Made by a program: the position numbers and the translations under genes
The notes under the pieces: generated by a model
What the model was told of the DNA's origin: nothing
The model's input: the letters and a program-made list of their open reading frames with translations, nothing else
Database searches by the model: none
In this document: piece after piece, positions 1 through 6,821 of the stretch
Position numbering within the stretch: the stretch's first letter is position 1
How the letters are laid out: each line of letters begins with the position of its first letter
Assembly (NCBI GenBank): GCA_949878535.1
Contig: CATLAS010000012.1
Coordinates: 1-10,946 of the forward strand
Length of the DNA: 10,946 bases
Reading direction: 5' to 3'
DNA from: an uncultured Eubacteriales bacterium
Lineage (GTDB): Bacteria > Bacillota > Clostridia > Oscillospirales > CAG-272

Positions 1-682
1 AATTTCCCCACTTAGCAGATTCTACAGAAACCAAACCATCATTATCGCCATCATATTTTTTAACTACCCAATATGGAATCATCAATAAAAAATCACTTCT
101 GCCGCTTCTCATTTTGGCTGCATAGCTTCTGTATACAACAGTGTCTGCATCCGGATTTTTTCCATTAAAATCCTTGCAATAATCAGTGGAAAACTGCCTG
201 CAAACTCGGTTGAAATCAGGCTTTTTATCGCCCATGATCCGAAAGAATCCATTTACAAAAAATGCTGCAATATGAAACAGAGGCTTTGGCAGCTTCAGTA
301 AATGATCTATTGTTTTTGATCCGTGATGACAGGTGCAAATCGTAGTGAGGGACGCCACATATGGCACCATGTTCAAAGATTGAATCACGTAGCGCGATTC
401 TAATCCTCCGTTTGAATGGGCAATAATATTTACTTTTTCCGCTCCGGTATCACGAAGAATCTCCATGATATTCTCCCGTATTATCGCACCGTTTCCCTCC
501 AACGTTCCCCACGCATCATGATAGGTATAAAAAATCTGTGCGCCCCGATTTTTTAGCTGTTTGGGAATTCTGCCCCAATAGTTCATAAATTTTCTCTGCC
601 GAAACCCTACGCCATGCACCAAAACAATGGGATATTTCGTGGCGCACTCCAAACTGCATTCCTTTACTTTCTCTTTATTCAT
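1..682 (-). CDS. Alpha/beta-hydrolase lipase, C-terminus cut by window edge
   Basis: Likely hydrolyses an ester bond, probably of a lipid (triacylglycerol-lipase type). The frame is open from the ATG at 682 to the left edge: 227 codons seen, stop outside the window. Residues 18-26 read PIVLVHGVG, the usual lipase start with the oxyanion strand. The nucleophile elbow AHSNGG places Ser at about residue 90. CHHGSKTID follows near 118-126, like the HxGS segment of many lipases. Near the visible end, GDNDGLVSVESAKWG matches the lipase region that carries the acid residue and often a Ca site. The catalytic His should lie beyond the edge. No signal peptide is seen, so it may be cytoplasmic. It starts 16 bases after the cupin stop and probably shares the cupin promoter. 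An ATG just upstream is out of frame and stops at once. The lipase class is fairly sure; the substrate is unknown. Confidence 0.8.
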   Translation of the reverse strand, partial: MNKEKVKECSLECATKYPIVLVHGVGFRQRKFMNYWGRIPKQLKNRGAQIFYTYHDAWGTLEGNGAIIRENIMEILRDTGAEKVNIIAHSNGGLESRYVIQSLNMVPYVASLTTICTCHHGSKTIDHLLKLPKPLFHIAAFFVNGFFRIMGDKKPDFNRVCRQFSTDYCKDFNGKNPDADTVVYRSYAAKMRSGRSDFLLMIPYWVVKKYDGDNDGLVSVESAKWGN

Positions 683-698
683 GCTTTTCCCATGGCCT

Positions 699-1037
699 TT
701 ACAAACAATCCGGCAGTTCTTCCCGCACAATATCTTCTTCCGACAGGATTTTTCCAGTCTGAATTTCGTGGATTACAAGAAGCCCATCTCCAATATTCTG
801 TATGGTATGGCGCTGTCCCGCCTCGATTTTTACAATGTCCCCTGCCTGGAGAGAATAGGGCTGCCCCTCTAAAACAAATCTGCCGCAGCCGCTTACAACA
901 GTCCATAATTCTGCCCGGTGCAAATGATACTGATAACTGATATTCTTTCCGGCGTCAATATACAAATGTTTGATTTTGCAGTAATCATCGGCATACAATA
1001 CCTGATAATACCCCCACAGCCGTGCTTCCCTCTCCAT
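699..1037 (-). CDS. Stand-alone cupin, type II mannose-6-phosphate isomerase-like domain
   Basis: A 112-aa cupin resembling the C-terminal isomerase domain of two-domain mannose-1-phosphate guanylyltransferase/mannose-6-phosphate isomerase proteins (ManC/AlgA type), without the nucleotidyltransferase domain. It opens with REARLWGYYQVLY (family usually RPWGxY). The metal-site segment is YHLHRAELWTVVSG, with two His and a Glu in cupin motif 1. The second motif is GDIVKIEAGQRHTIQN, followed by the typical EIQTGKILSEEDIVR tail. I chose the ATG at 1037 over the in-frame ATG at 1061 because AGGAG (1043-1047) sits 5 bases before it and the extra eight residues look unlike the family. It may interconvert fructose-6-P and mannose-6-P or act on another sugar phosphate, but a single-domain cupin could also be a binding protein. 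It has its own promoter (1080-1108) and precedes the lipase. Confidence 0.82.
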   Translation of the reverse strand: MEREARLWGYYQVLYADDYCKIKHLYIDAGKNISYQYHLHRAELWTVVSGCGRFVLEGQPYSLQAGDIVKIEAGQRHTIQNIGDGLLVIHEIQTGKILSEEDIVREELPDCL

Positions 1038-1074
1038 ATATACTCCTACAGTACATTTCACTTATTTTACATAT

Positions 1075-1098
1075 GTATCATCATATCTTGTTTGATAC
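1075..1098 (-). repeat. Inverted repeat over the cupin promoter
   Basis: The perfect 6-bp arms GTATCA and TGATAC are 12 bases apart, running from inside the -35/-10 spacer through the -10 box. A 10-bp palindrome TACATATGTA (1068-1077) overlaps the downstream arm. Symmetry at this place suggests a repressor or MerR-like activator site, but no candidate protein is identified and AT-rich DNA makes short palindromes by chance. Confidence 0.4.
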
Positions 1099-1108
1099 TT
1101 TTTGTCAA
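1080..1108 (-). promoter_or_regulatory. Sigma-A promoter for cupin-lipase unit
   Basis: On the minus strand TTGACA (1103-1108) and TATGAT (1080-1085) are separated by exactly 17 bases, a near-perfect vegetative promoter. The -35 box overlaps the TGA stop codon of the amidase gene. Transcription would start roughly 35 bases before the cupin ATG. This makes the cupin-lipase pair a unit that can be expressed apart from the long upstream operon. The spacing and consensus are direct observations; activity is inferred. Confidence 0.75.
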
Positions 1109-2178
1109 GAGAAAACCGCCTTGTGTACATAATCCAAGGAAATCCAGCCTTCGCCGTTTCCAACTTTTCCCCACTTGGAAGCGCCGATTCCCGATGCTTC
1201 TTCAACAATCGTAAAAGATTCTCTTCCGCAAACAACACGTGCCACCGGATAGTCGGTTCCAGGCCCGTATCGAATATTGAGGCCGCCCCCGATCATATGT
1301 ACCATATATGGAAAAGCGGCTGTTTTTTCTTCTTTTTTTACATCTGCCAGATCCACCCAACCGTTCACTGCAGATCCGCCGCCATACTTGGCTTTTAAAT
1401 ATACGGAATGCGTCTGCATGTAAGTAGGGTTTCTGATGATTTTCGTAACAATTGCACTGCCAGGTTTGCAAAGCTTCCACTCAGCGGAAGCATACGGTGT
1501 AAGATATTGCATAGAACCGGTAAATGTAACATCGTCTCCTATTTGCAGCAGACCTTTTTCTTCTGTAAGTATATCATTTACGGCACTGCGGAAATCTTCC
1601 ATTGTAACTTCAAAATTTGCAAACCATTTATCCAAGCCGGTATGATCGTCTCCATAGCCATCTAAAAATGCTTCCCTGTGCGAACAAATCCAATCTTTTG
1701 GCATTCCATATAACTTGCATAGGTAGGCGCAAAGCTCCGCTGCCTCACGCCATGCCCGTCGAAAATACGATTTGTCCCGTGATGTTCCGGTACAAATAAT
1801 AATTTGAATCCGTGCATACGGATTAAAGTTGTAGCTTCCCTTCGTACCCCTGCCTGCACAACGGGCACAGCAATCAAATGGAAGCGTCTGATAGGATTCA
1901 ACTATACCGGCGGCATTCTTTCCGATAAAAGCGTGTGCACAAACGATCCGCTCCCCTTCCTTTGCAGGATGGTTCAGATGGTTGTTGTTATTTTCTCCAA
2001 TATCCCAAAGAATTTCTTTTCGGTGCGAATCTCCCAATGAGGGCTGTATATACCGGCGCAATTTGGGTTCCCGCAAATCCGTACCATGAATCACAATCCC
2101 TGTAGGAATTCCGTCCATCATCTTAGTTGCTCTTTTATAACAATCATTCTCAGACAACATACATTGCCGCAAGATCAT
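1105..2178 (-). CDS. N-acetylmuramoyl-L-alanine amidase, endolysin-like, with SH3b domain
   Basis: A peptidoglycan hydrolase of the Amidase_2 (PGRP/AmpD) class, expected to cut the bond between MurNAc and L-Ala. Residues 25-185 form the amidase domain: IVIHGTD gives the first zinc His (31), and SHREAFLDGYGDDHTGLDKWF-like sequence at 166-186 gives His179 and Asp183 as later ligands. Residues 205-282 resemble the KPG...GGGS...GWVDLADV wall-binding segment of clostridial phage endolysins. Residues 292-352 are a bacterial SH3 domain (LNIRYGPGTDYPV). There is no signal peptide, so export would need a holin, lysis or another route. In relatives the strand equivalent to residues 124-131 usually carries acidic residues (I-x-F-E-I-C-E-D from memory); here it reads IQIIICTG, so activity may be reduced. 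The start has AGGAG (2187-2191) 8 bases upstream and overlaps the preceding small gene by ATGA. Confidence 0.88.
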   Translation of the reverse strand: MILRQCMLSENDCYKRATKMMDGIPTGIVIHGTDLREPKLRRYIQPSLGDSHRKEILWDIGENNNNHLNHPAKEGERIVCAHAFIGKNAAGIVESYQTLPFDCCARCAGRGTKGSYNFNPYARIQIIICTGTSRDKSYFRRAWREAAELCAYLCKLYGMPKDWICSHREAFLDGYGDDHTGLDKWFANFEVTMEDFRSAVNDILTEEKGLLQIGDDVTFTGSMQYLTPYASAEWKLCKPGSAIVTKIIRNPTYMQTHSVYLKAKYGGGSAVNGWVDLADVKKEEKTAAFPYMVHMIGGGLNIRYGPGTDYPVARVVCGRESFTIVEEASGIGASKWGKVGNGEGWISLDYVHKAVFS

Positions 2179-2324
2179 GGCTGCATCTCCTTTTTATTTT
2201 TCCTCATATTTGAACGTTCTTTATTTACAGGCGCTGCAAAGCAATCCTCCGTCAGAAATGCCGACGGCGGTACATTTTTACTTAAAAAACTTCCTTTATA
2301 CTGTTTCTTTATTTCTTTTTCCAT
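2175..2324 (-). CDS. Small 49-aa basic protein of unknown function
   Basis: An unrecognised small gene in the space between the beta-rich protein and the amidase. ATG at 2324 follows an AAAGGA site about 10 bases upstream. The TGA overlaps the amidase ATG as ATGA, which implies translational coupling. The peptide begins MEKEIKKQYKGSFLSK, has a more hydrophobic centre PPSAFLTEDCFAAPV with its only Cys (residue 28), and ends in a basic tail with RKNKKEM. No signal peptide or membrane helix is seen. The upstream stop is 24 bases away, so the frame fills the gap almost exactly. Possibilities include a peptide substrate of the cluster enzymes, a small partner of the amidase or a chaperone. None is supported by a family match I can recall, so I give no function. 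Confidence 0.62.
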   Translation of the reverse strand: MEKEIKKQYKGSFLSKNVPPSAFLTEDCFAAPVNKERSNMRKNKKEMQP

Positions 2325-2348
2325 TTTATAATATTCCTTTCTTATCTT

Positions 2349-3476
2349 CTATCGAAACCGAACTGAAAGAATTTGCGGATAAAAAGAGCTGTCTCCGGTA
2401 GACACCGCCGTATATCCGCCATGCATTACCCGCAAAACCCATCCTTCCGGCAATTCCAACATATGTGTTACAGGATTCACCAACGTGTCTGTAAGATCCA
2501 AAATATGATATCTGCCGACTGCAGAGCTCTCATAAAAACGGTTGTCAAATTCCACCTTATTCTCCCATGTTGAACCGAAACTGCAGAATCGGCGCGGCAG
2601 CGTAACCCAGGAAAGCCGGGTATCCCCGCCGGAATACATGGGAACATAAAGAAGCACACGTTCTATTTCCCTTCCAAGCACATCTGCTAAAATCGTATAA
2701 TCCGGGCGTGTATACAGCCATTGCGTTCCAAAAGACCTTGTGGACCCTAAAAAAGCCGTACTGCCGTAAGCATTATTTTCCTCCGGATTGCCGCTTTCTA
2801 CAGTTGTATCCAAAAACAGCTTTGGTTCATACAAATTCACTTCAAACCATATGTATCGCTCGGCTCCAGATGGGTTGCAGAACCACACGGAAAATTCCCT
2901 TTCGCTTATTTTCTGAAATGATATTTTCACACCCCCGCACAGTTTTCCATCCGCCAGAAAAGCACCGATCCCGGAAAGGGTCATGACAGGAAGAAACGGT
3001 TCCTGCATAAGTGCAAAGCATTTGGAATTGACCCGTATATTATAATATGGTTTCTCCGTCCGAATACGCACTGTTGTTCCTGCTTTTCCGCACCGGATTT
3101 TCACCGCCGCCCCATTCAGTGTAGGATGAATGGCAACGCCCTCCCCCATCAGAATCCGATTCGAAAGTGCGATCGCCCCTCCGTCAAATGCGCAGCAGAT
3201 CCTATCATATGCCGATTTTAAACAGATTGTGTTTCCAAAAACAGATACGGTTCCATTCGTTCCCCGCAAAGTATAATACCCCTTTTCCGGCCGAAACCGA
3301 AGCGGCGCCAGCGTTCGTGTCTCAGCATCGTAAATCGGTGCGGAAAAATAATATGCCGTCTGTGCCTGATCCGGTTCATGGAGCACCACTCTGTACCGAT
3401 TTACATTGGACCGATTGATCACAAAATCATTATCTCCCCGAAGCTCACGTACCGCATCCAATACAGAATTATACAT
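2349..3476 (-). CDS. Beta-rich hypothetical protein with DNRLRE-like C-terminal region
   Basis: A 375-aa protein with no signal peptide or membrane helix and many short alternating hydrophobic stretches, as in beta-sandwich proteins. The C-terminal part (about 235-375) resembles DNRLRE/CBM96-type domains of surface and phage-tail proteins. It has a strand-rich start (ERVLLYVPMYS), W-E-N-K-V-E-F-DNR at 304-313, YHILDLTDTLVNPV at 323-336 and a closing strand PQILSVRFR. The N-terminal half (about 25-230) is unrecognised. The frame continues up to an ATG at 3668, but that stretch lies inside the ligase gene and is Cys-rich and unlike the rest. The start at 3476 has AGGAG (3488-3492) 11 bases upstream and overlaps the ligase stop by 8 bases. 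Its place after the ACP/ligase genes and before an amidase suggests a substrate or an envelope partner, which is inference. Confidence 0.7.
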   Translation of the reverse strand: MYNSVLDAVRELRGDNDFVINRSNVNRYRVVLHEPDQAQTAYYFSAPIYDAETRTLAPLRFRPEKGYYTLRGTNGTVSVFGNTICLKSAYDRICCAFDGGAIALSNRILMGEGVAIHPTLNGAAVKIRCGKAGTTVRIRTEKPYYNIRVNSKCFALMQEPFLPVMTLSGIGAFLADGKLCGGVKISFQKISEREFSVWFCNPSGAERYIWFEVNLYEPKLFLDTTVESGNPEENNAYGSTAFLGSTRSFGTQWLYTRPDYTILADVLGREIERVLLYVPMYSGGDTRLSWVTLPRRFCSFGSTWENKVEFDNRFYESSAVGRYHILDLTDTLVNPVTHMLELPEGWVLRVMHGGYTAVSTGDSSFYPQILSVRFR

Positions 3477-4866
3477 TGTCTCTCGTTCTCCTGACTGTTT
3501 TTGCACGGATAATTTTTCCTGATCCGTTTTTTGGAAGCGTGTCAACCAATTCCACAACAGATGGCATTTGGTATGGCAGCAGCATACGCTGACAAAGCCG
3601 CAGCACCTGATCGCGGTTTGTGAAATCTCCTGCAATCTGCAATCCGATTTTTTCTCCGGAAAAAGCATCGGGAATGCCGTAAGCCATCACTTCCCGCACC
3701 CGGATATCCTGAGAAAGATTTTTCTCAATCTCCTGTGGATAAATATTCATACCGCCACGAATAATCATATTGTCTTTGCGTCCCCGGATTTTTACAAGTC
3801 CGTTCGGCTCCATCACAGCCATATCTCCTGTGTGAAGCCAGCCGCCGCGCAGTACAGCCGCGGTTGCCCCCGGGTCGTTATAATAGCCCATCATGACACT
3901 GTTTCCGCGGACACACAGTTCCCCCGTCTCACCAGGCGCCGCGGGATTTCCCCGGCGGTCCACAACCCGCAGCTCAACAGAATGCAGCGGATATCCTACC
4001 CAGTCGCCGCGCGTCGCAAATAAATCCGGCGGTAGAAATGCAACTCTGGGAGAAGCTTCCGTCAAGCCGTACACATGATAAATTTTTGCTGCAGGAAAAG
4101 CCTTTTCGATTGCCTTTGCACGCACAGTGTCTAGACATTCCCCACTAATCACAATGGTGCGCAGCGAACTGCAGGCGGCTGCGCGCCGTCCGAACTGCGC
4201 CAGCGTCATAAACATGGTAGGCGTACCGCACAATACGGTAATATTCTCTTTTTTAATTTTTTGCAGAAGCAAAGCCGGATTCAAACCTTCAGAATAAAAG
4301 GAAATATTGGCGCCGCGGCACAAAGAAATGAAAAATTCACCTGTAAGAACGGCACAGTGATATACAGGCCGCGCAATTAAAATTTTATCTGCAGAATCAA
4401 TTGCAAAATATCGATTGATATCCGCTATATTCGTCAACAGATTTCGTCTGCTGAGCATAATGCCCTTCGGCGTTCCTGTTGTTCCAGATGTGCACAAAAT
4501 GGCAGCAGGGCGCTCACCCTGAGGCTCCTGATAGGTACCGTCATCTAATGTCACTACCGTTAACTGCCCCAAAATATCTGTTATCACAAAATCCGGATGC
4601 ACCGTCTCTAAAATCCGTTCGCAATGTTTTCTTCCGTATCGGTAAGACATTGGCACAAAAGTCACCTCTGCAGCAATACAGCTGAGAATCGCCAGCGCTG
4701 CGAACAACTCCGAACGGCACAAAATTGCATAGCATGCGCCATCCAAACGATCTGCAAACTGCTTTGCAAAGTCCACTGCCTCCTGATACGTAAAACTTAC
4801 AGCATCTTCCGATATTCTGCTGTCCGGATGACAGTTCATTTTTTCTTCAATATACTTCCAAAGCAT
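3469..4866 (-). CDS. AMP-forming acyl-CoA/acyl-ACP ligase (ANL superfamily)
   Basis: A 465-aa adenylate-forming enzyme that activates a carboxylic acid with ATP and passes the acyl group to a thiol. All core motifs are present: A3 loop TSGTTGTPKG (126-135), A5 YGLTEASP (266-273), TGD (346-348), the hinge region GLVKIRGRKDNMIIRGGMNI (356-375) and the A10 lysine in NGSGKIIR (Lys451). It is slightly shorter than typical acyl-CoA synthetases, mainly at the N-terminus. No carrier or condensation domain is fused. The gene is two genes downstream of a free-standing ACP, so loading that ACP is more likely than making a CoA ester; the acid itself cannot be read off. The ATG overlaps the stop of the BtrH-like gene as TAATG, with GAGAGGG about 6 bases upstream. 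It could also be a medium/long-chain acyl-CoA synthetase working alone. Confidence 0.92.
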   Translation of the reverse strand: MLWKYIEEKMNCHPDSRISEDAVSFTYQEAVDFAKQFADRLDGACYAILCRSELFAALAILSCIAAEVTFVPMSYRYGRKHCERILETVHPDFVITDILGQLTVVTLDDGTYQEPQGERPAAILCTSGTTGTPKGIMLSRRNLLTNIADINRYFAIDSADKILIARPVYHCAVLTGEFFISLCRGANISFYSEGLNPALLLQKIKKENITVLCGTPTMFMTLAQFGRRAAACSSLRTIVISGECLDTVRAKAIEKAFPAAKIYHVYGLTEASPRVAFLPPDLFATRGDWVGYPLHSVELRVVDRRGNPAAPGETGELCVRGNSVMMGYYNDPGATAAVLRGGWLHTGDMAVMEPNGLVKIRGRKDNMIIRGGMNIYPQEIEKNLSQDIRVREVMAYGIPDAFSGEKIGLQIAGDFTNRDQVLRLCQRMLLPYQMPSVVELVDTLPKNGSGKIIRAKTVRRTRDNV

Positions 4867-5867
4867 TACATTCCCTCTCTTTCTATTTTCTCAATCAGCC
4901 GATTCAGAATTTCCGTCTCCCGCCTTTGCATATCCTGTATCCCGCTTTTTACTGTCAGCAGTAAATCGTCCCGCCGGCGCATGCAGTATTTTGCATATAC
5001 CGTCCGCATTCGTTCCACACCGTCCAATACTCGTTCATATGCACTCCGCAATTCTCCGCCGAGAGACAGCGTGTCTGCCACCGCGCCAATACGCATATGC
5101 ATGCATTTTTTATGCTCCCAAAGCAGACGCAGAATTCTGTAATCTGCCTTTTCGTAGGGAATTTCTCCTGCGTACAGAAGATCCAGATACATGCAAAGAT
5201 ATGTGTGTACCACCGTTCCCATCGGCGCCTCGCTTTTTTCAATCGGATCTGTGTTCAGATCCGTTCCAAGATAGGCGAGCAGCCCCTCCTTTATTCGGGG
5301 AATATTCAATGTAAGTGCAGTGTCTCTTGTCCGTATGGCAGTGATTTCCCCCATTATGTAATAATCCTGGATCATAGACTCCATTCCCTCTTCAAATGCA
5401 CTTTGAGGTGTGTGAAACAACCGGAGCCGCCAGTTCTGATCATACGCCATCATAGCGTATGTCCCTTTTTCGTCGTCATATCCACATATCAATCCGTCAT
5501 GATTATAGTGCCGCTGGCCGTACCAGCTTTTTCCCGGAATATAATAATCGTCTATTCCCCGAAACGCCACATAAAAGTTTTCTTGCAGTATCCGTTTGAT
5601 CAGCTTATGCACATCCTCCCGGATAAACAGCAAACTATAGGGAATCTGCTCCAGAAAATCCATCGCGCCCGCGTCCGTCTTAAAAACGTTCAAATGGGGG
5701 GTAGGACACCCGCGCAAAAATACCTTCCCACACTGCAGCATAATGCAGTTATTATAATACCAATTTAAATATGTTGGATTTGCCGCTGCAGCCACGCCTG
5801 CAATCACCTGATAATGATACGTGGAAAAAAGCGGCGGCTGCGCCGGCAGCAATACTTGTTCAGCCAT
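4866..5867 (-). CDS. BtrH-like Cys/His acyltransferase-type protein
   Basis: A 333-aa protein that resembles the butirosin biosynthesis protein H N-terminal family (BtrH_N, papain/C39-like fold). BtrH moves an acyl group from the ACP BtrI to an aminoglycoside amine. Visible signatures are NWYYNNCIMLQC at 35-46 (candidate nucleophile Cys41 or Cys46), YVAFRGIDDYYIPG at 99-112, YGQRHYNHDGLICGYDDEKG at 116-135 (candidate His120 or His123, then GYDD), and an Asp near 143. The C-terminal 150 residues are mostly helical and charged, ending in a likely coiled segment, as in the C-terminal domain of BtrH relatives. It lies between the ACP and the ligase, the arrangement expected for ACP-dependent acyl transfer. 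The start at 5867 has only a weak GGTGA site and lies 34 bases after the ACP stop. The family call is from memory of motifs; the acceptor is unknown. Confidence 0.68.
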   Translation of the reverse strand: MAEQVLLPAQPPLFSTYHYQVIAGVAAAANPTYLNWYYNNCIMLQCGKVFLRGCPTPHLNVFKTDAGAMDFLEQIPYSLLFIREDVHKLIKRILQENFYVAFRGIDDYYIPGKSWYGQRHYNHDGLICGYDDEKGTYAMMAYDQNWRLRLFHTPQSAFEEGMESMIQDYYIMGEITAIRTRDTALTLNIPRIKEGLLAYLGTDLNTDPIEKSEAPMGTVVHTYLCMYLDLLYAGEIPYEKADYRILRLLWEHKKCMHMRIGAVADTLSLGGELRSAYERVLDGVERMRTVYAKYCMRRRDDLLLTVKSGIQDMQRRETEILNRLIEKIEREGM

Positions 5868-5901
5868 TTCGTCACCATGCCTTTCTCTGCATTTTCAAAG
5901 C

Positions 5902-6147
5902 TTATTCTTCCTTCATATATTTTTCTGCCAAGCGCACTATGTCGTCTACTGTCTGCAGGGCAAAGGGATCCAATTCTGATTCATCCAATTCTATTTGAAA
6001 TGTATCCTCAACCGCCACCAGCAAGGTAACCAACCCCAAGCTATCTAATCCTAAATCCCCTGCAAGCTCATCATACACGCTGATTTCTTCCACAGCTGTC
6101 AGCCCCTCCAACAACTCAAATACCCGTTCTTTTATCGGCATTGTCAT
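5902..6147 (-). CDS. Free-standing acyl carrier protein
   Basis: An 81-aa carrier protein. The phosphopantetheine site is in DLGLDSLGLVTLLVAVED, with Ser36 as the attachment residue. The four-helix pattern and acidic helix II fit ACPs, and the length is typical of stand-alone ones. I chose the ATG at 6147 because it follows a GGGGGAAGGA stretch and forms an ATGA overlap with the kinase stop; the longer frame from 6186 adds a Cys-rich tail unlike ACPs. The DSLGLV motif departs from the DSLDTVE of fatty-acid AcpP, and the neighbours are not fatty-acid genes, so it is probably a dedicated carrier for the ligase and BtrH-like protein. It needs a phosphopantetheinyl transferase, and none is in the window. 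Confidence 0.93.
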   Translation of the reverse strand: MTMPIKERVFELLEGLTAVEEISVYDELAGDLGLDSLGLVTLLVAVEDTFQIELDESELDPFALQTVDDIVRLAEKYMKEE

Positions 6148-6821
6148 TTTCCTTCCCCCTTTTGTAAATTTGCAGCACGCATCCACCGATGCTGCTCTAT
6201 TCGTTCCAGTATTTCTGAAAAAATTGCATCCTCACTTTCCAATGAGGACAATAATATCCCGCGATTTTGTCGGGCGATTCGGCAATATTGTCGGCGCAGC
6301 TTATACTGCAAATCCATATCAATATACCGGTCTCGCTCTGTTAAACGGCTGCGTACCCGGGTAACGGCAGTCTGTACCGGTACATCTATAAAAAATGCAA
6401 AATCCGGTTGAATCATATAAGAAGCAATCTCATCTGTCCACCGATCCCGTACATATCCCCGGGCGCGCAGATTGGCAATCCACGAGTACAGGTACCGGTC
6501 ACTGATCACACACTTCCCTGCACGCAGTGCCGGCAGAATTACCTTATTAACATGCTGAATCCGATCCCCCGCAGCCATCAAGGACAAGCACCGGTAATCA
6601 TATGCACTGTGATCATCCTGATCCATAAAGGTGCGAAATATTTCCGATTCCCGCATAAGCGGAGTAGGCTGTTTGGTGCAGAGTACTGGAAACTGTTTTT
6701 CCTGTAAACAGGAAGTCAACCGCTGAATCATCGTTGTTTTCCCGCACCCGTCCAAGCCGCAGAAGGTTATAAAAAGTCCCTTTGTTTTATGAGGCTGCAG
6801 ACGCAGCTTGTCCTTATGCAT
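6144..6821 (-). CDS. Thymidylate-kinase-like P-loop kinase
   Basis: A 225-aa P-loop NTPase of the thymidylate kinase fold. Residues 16-30 (LFITFCGLDGCGKTT) give the Walker A loop, and ISDRYLYS (106-113) is the DR(Y/H) motif of the family. SRLTERDRYIDMD near 155-170 is a LID-like basic segment. The FxREP loop of housekeeping Tmk is not clear (TKQPTPL instead), and the tail is longer than usual. Sitting in an ACP/ligase operon, it is more likely a pathway kinase of unknown substrate than the essential dTMP kinase. The ATG has GGGAGG 9 bases upstream and overlaps the nucleotidyltransferase stop by 8 bases. A deoxynucleoside-kinase role is also possible. Confidence 0.82.
   Translation of the reverse strand: MHKDKLRLQPHKTKGLFITFCGLDGCGKTTMIQRLTSCLQEKQFPVLCTKQPTPLMRESEIFRTFMDQDDHSAYDYRCLSLMAAGDRIQHVNKVILPALRAGKCVISDRYLYSWIANLRARGYVRDRWTDEIASYMIQPDFAFFIDVPVQTAVTRVRSRLTERDRYIDMDLQYKLRRQYCRIARQNRGILLSSLESEDAIFSEILERIEQHRWMRAANLQKGEGK

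Noticed and set aside
1785..1876. Frameshift in the amidase around residues 103-131, because the segment differs from common relatives
   Set aside because: The other two frames give no better match (one stops early, the other shows no amidase motif), and family traits resume in the same frame on both sides.
3477..3668. N-terminal extension of the beta-rich protein to an upstream ATG at 3668
   Set aside because: It lies within the 3' end of the ligase gene, reads as a Cys-rich unlike sequence, and the ATG at 3476 has AGGAG and an 8-base overlap typical of the operon.
5097..5768. 223-codon open frame on the plus strand
   Set aside because: It lies wholly antisense to the BtrH-like gene, has no ribosome site and shows no domain-like pattern.
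6144..6821. Housekeeping thymidylate kinase
   Set aside because: The substrate loop departs from FxREP, the protein is long, and it is embedded in a pathway operon; kept as TMK-like only.
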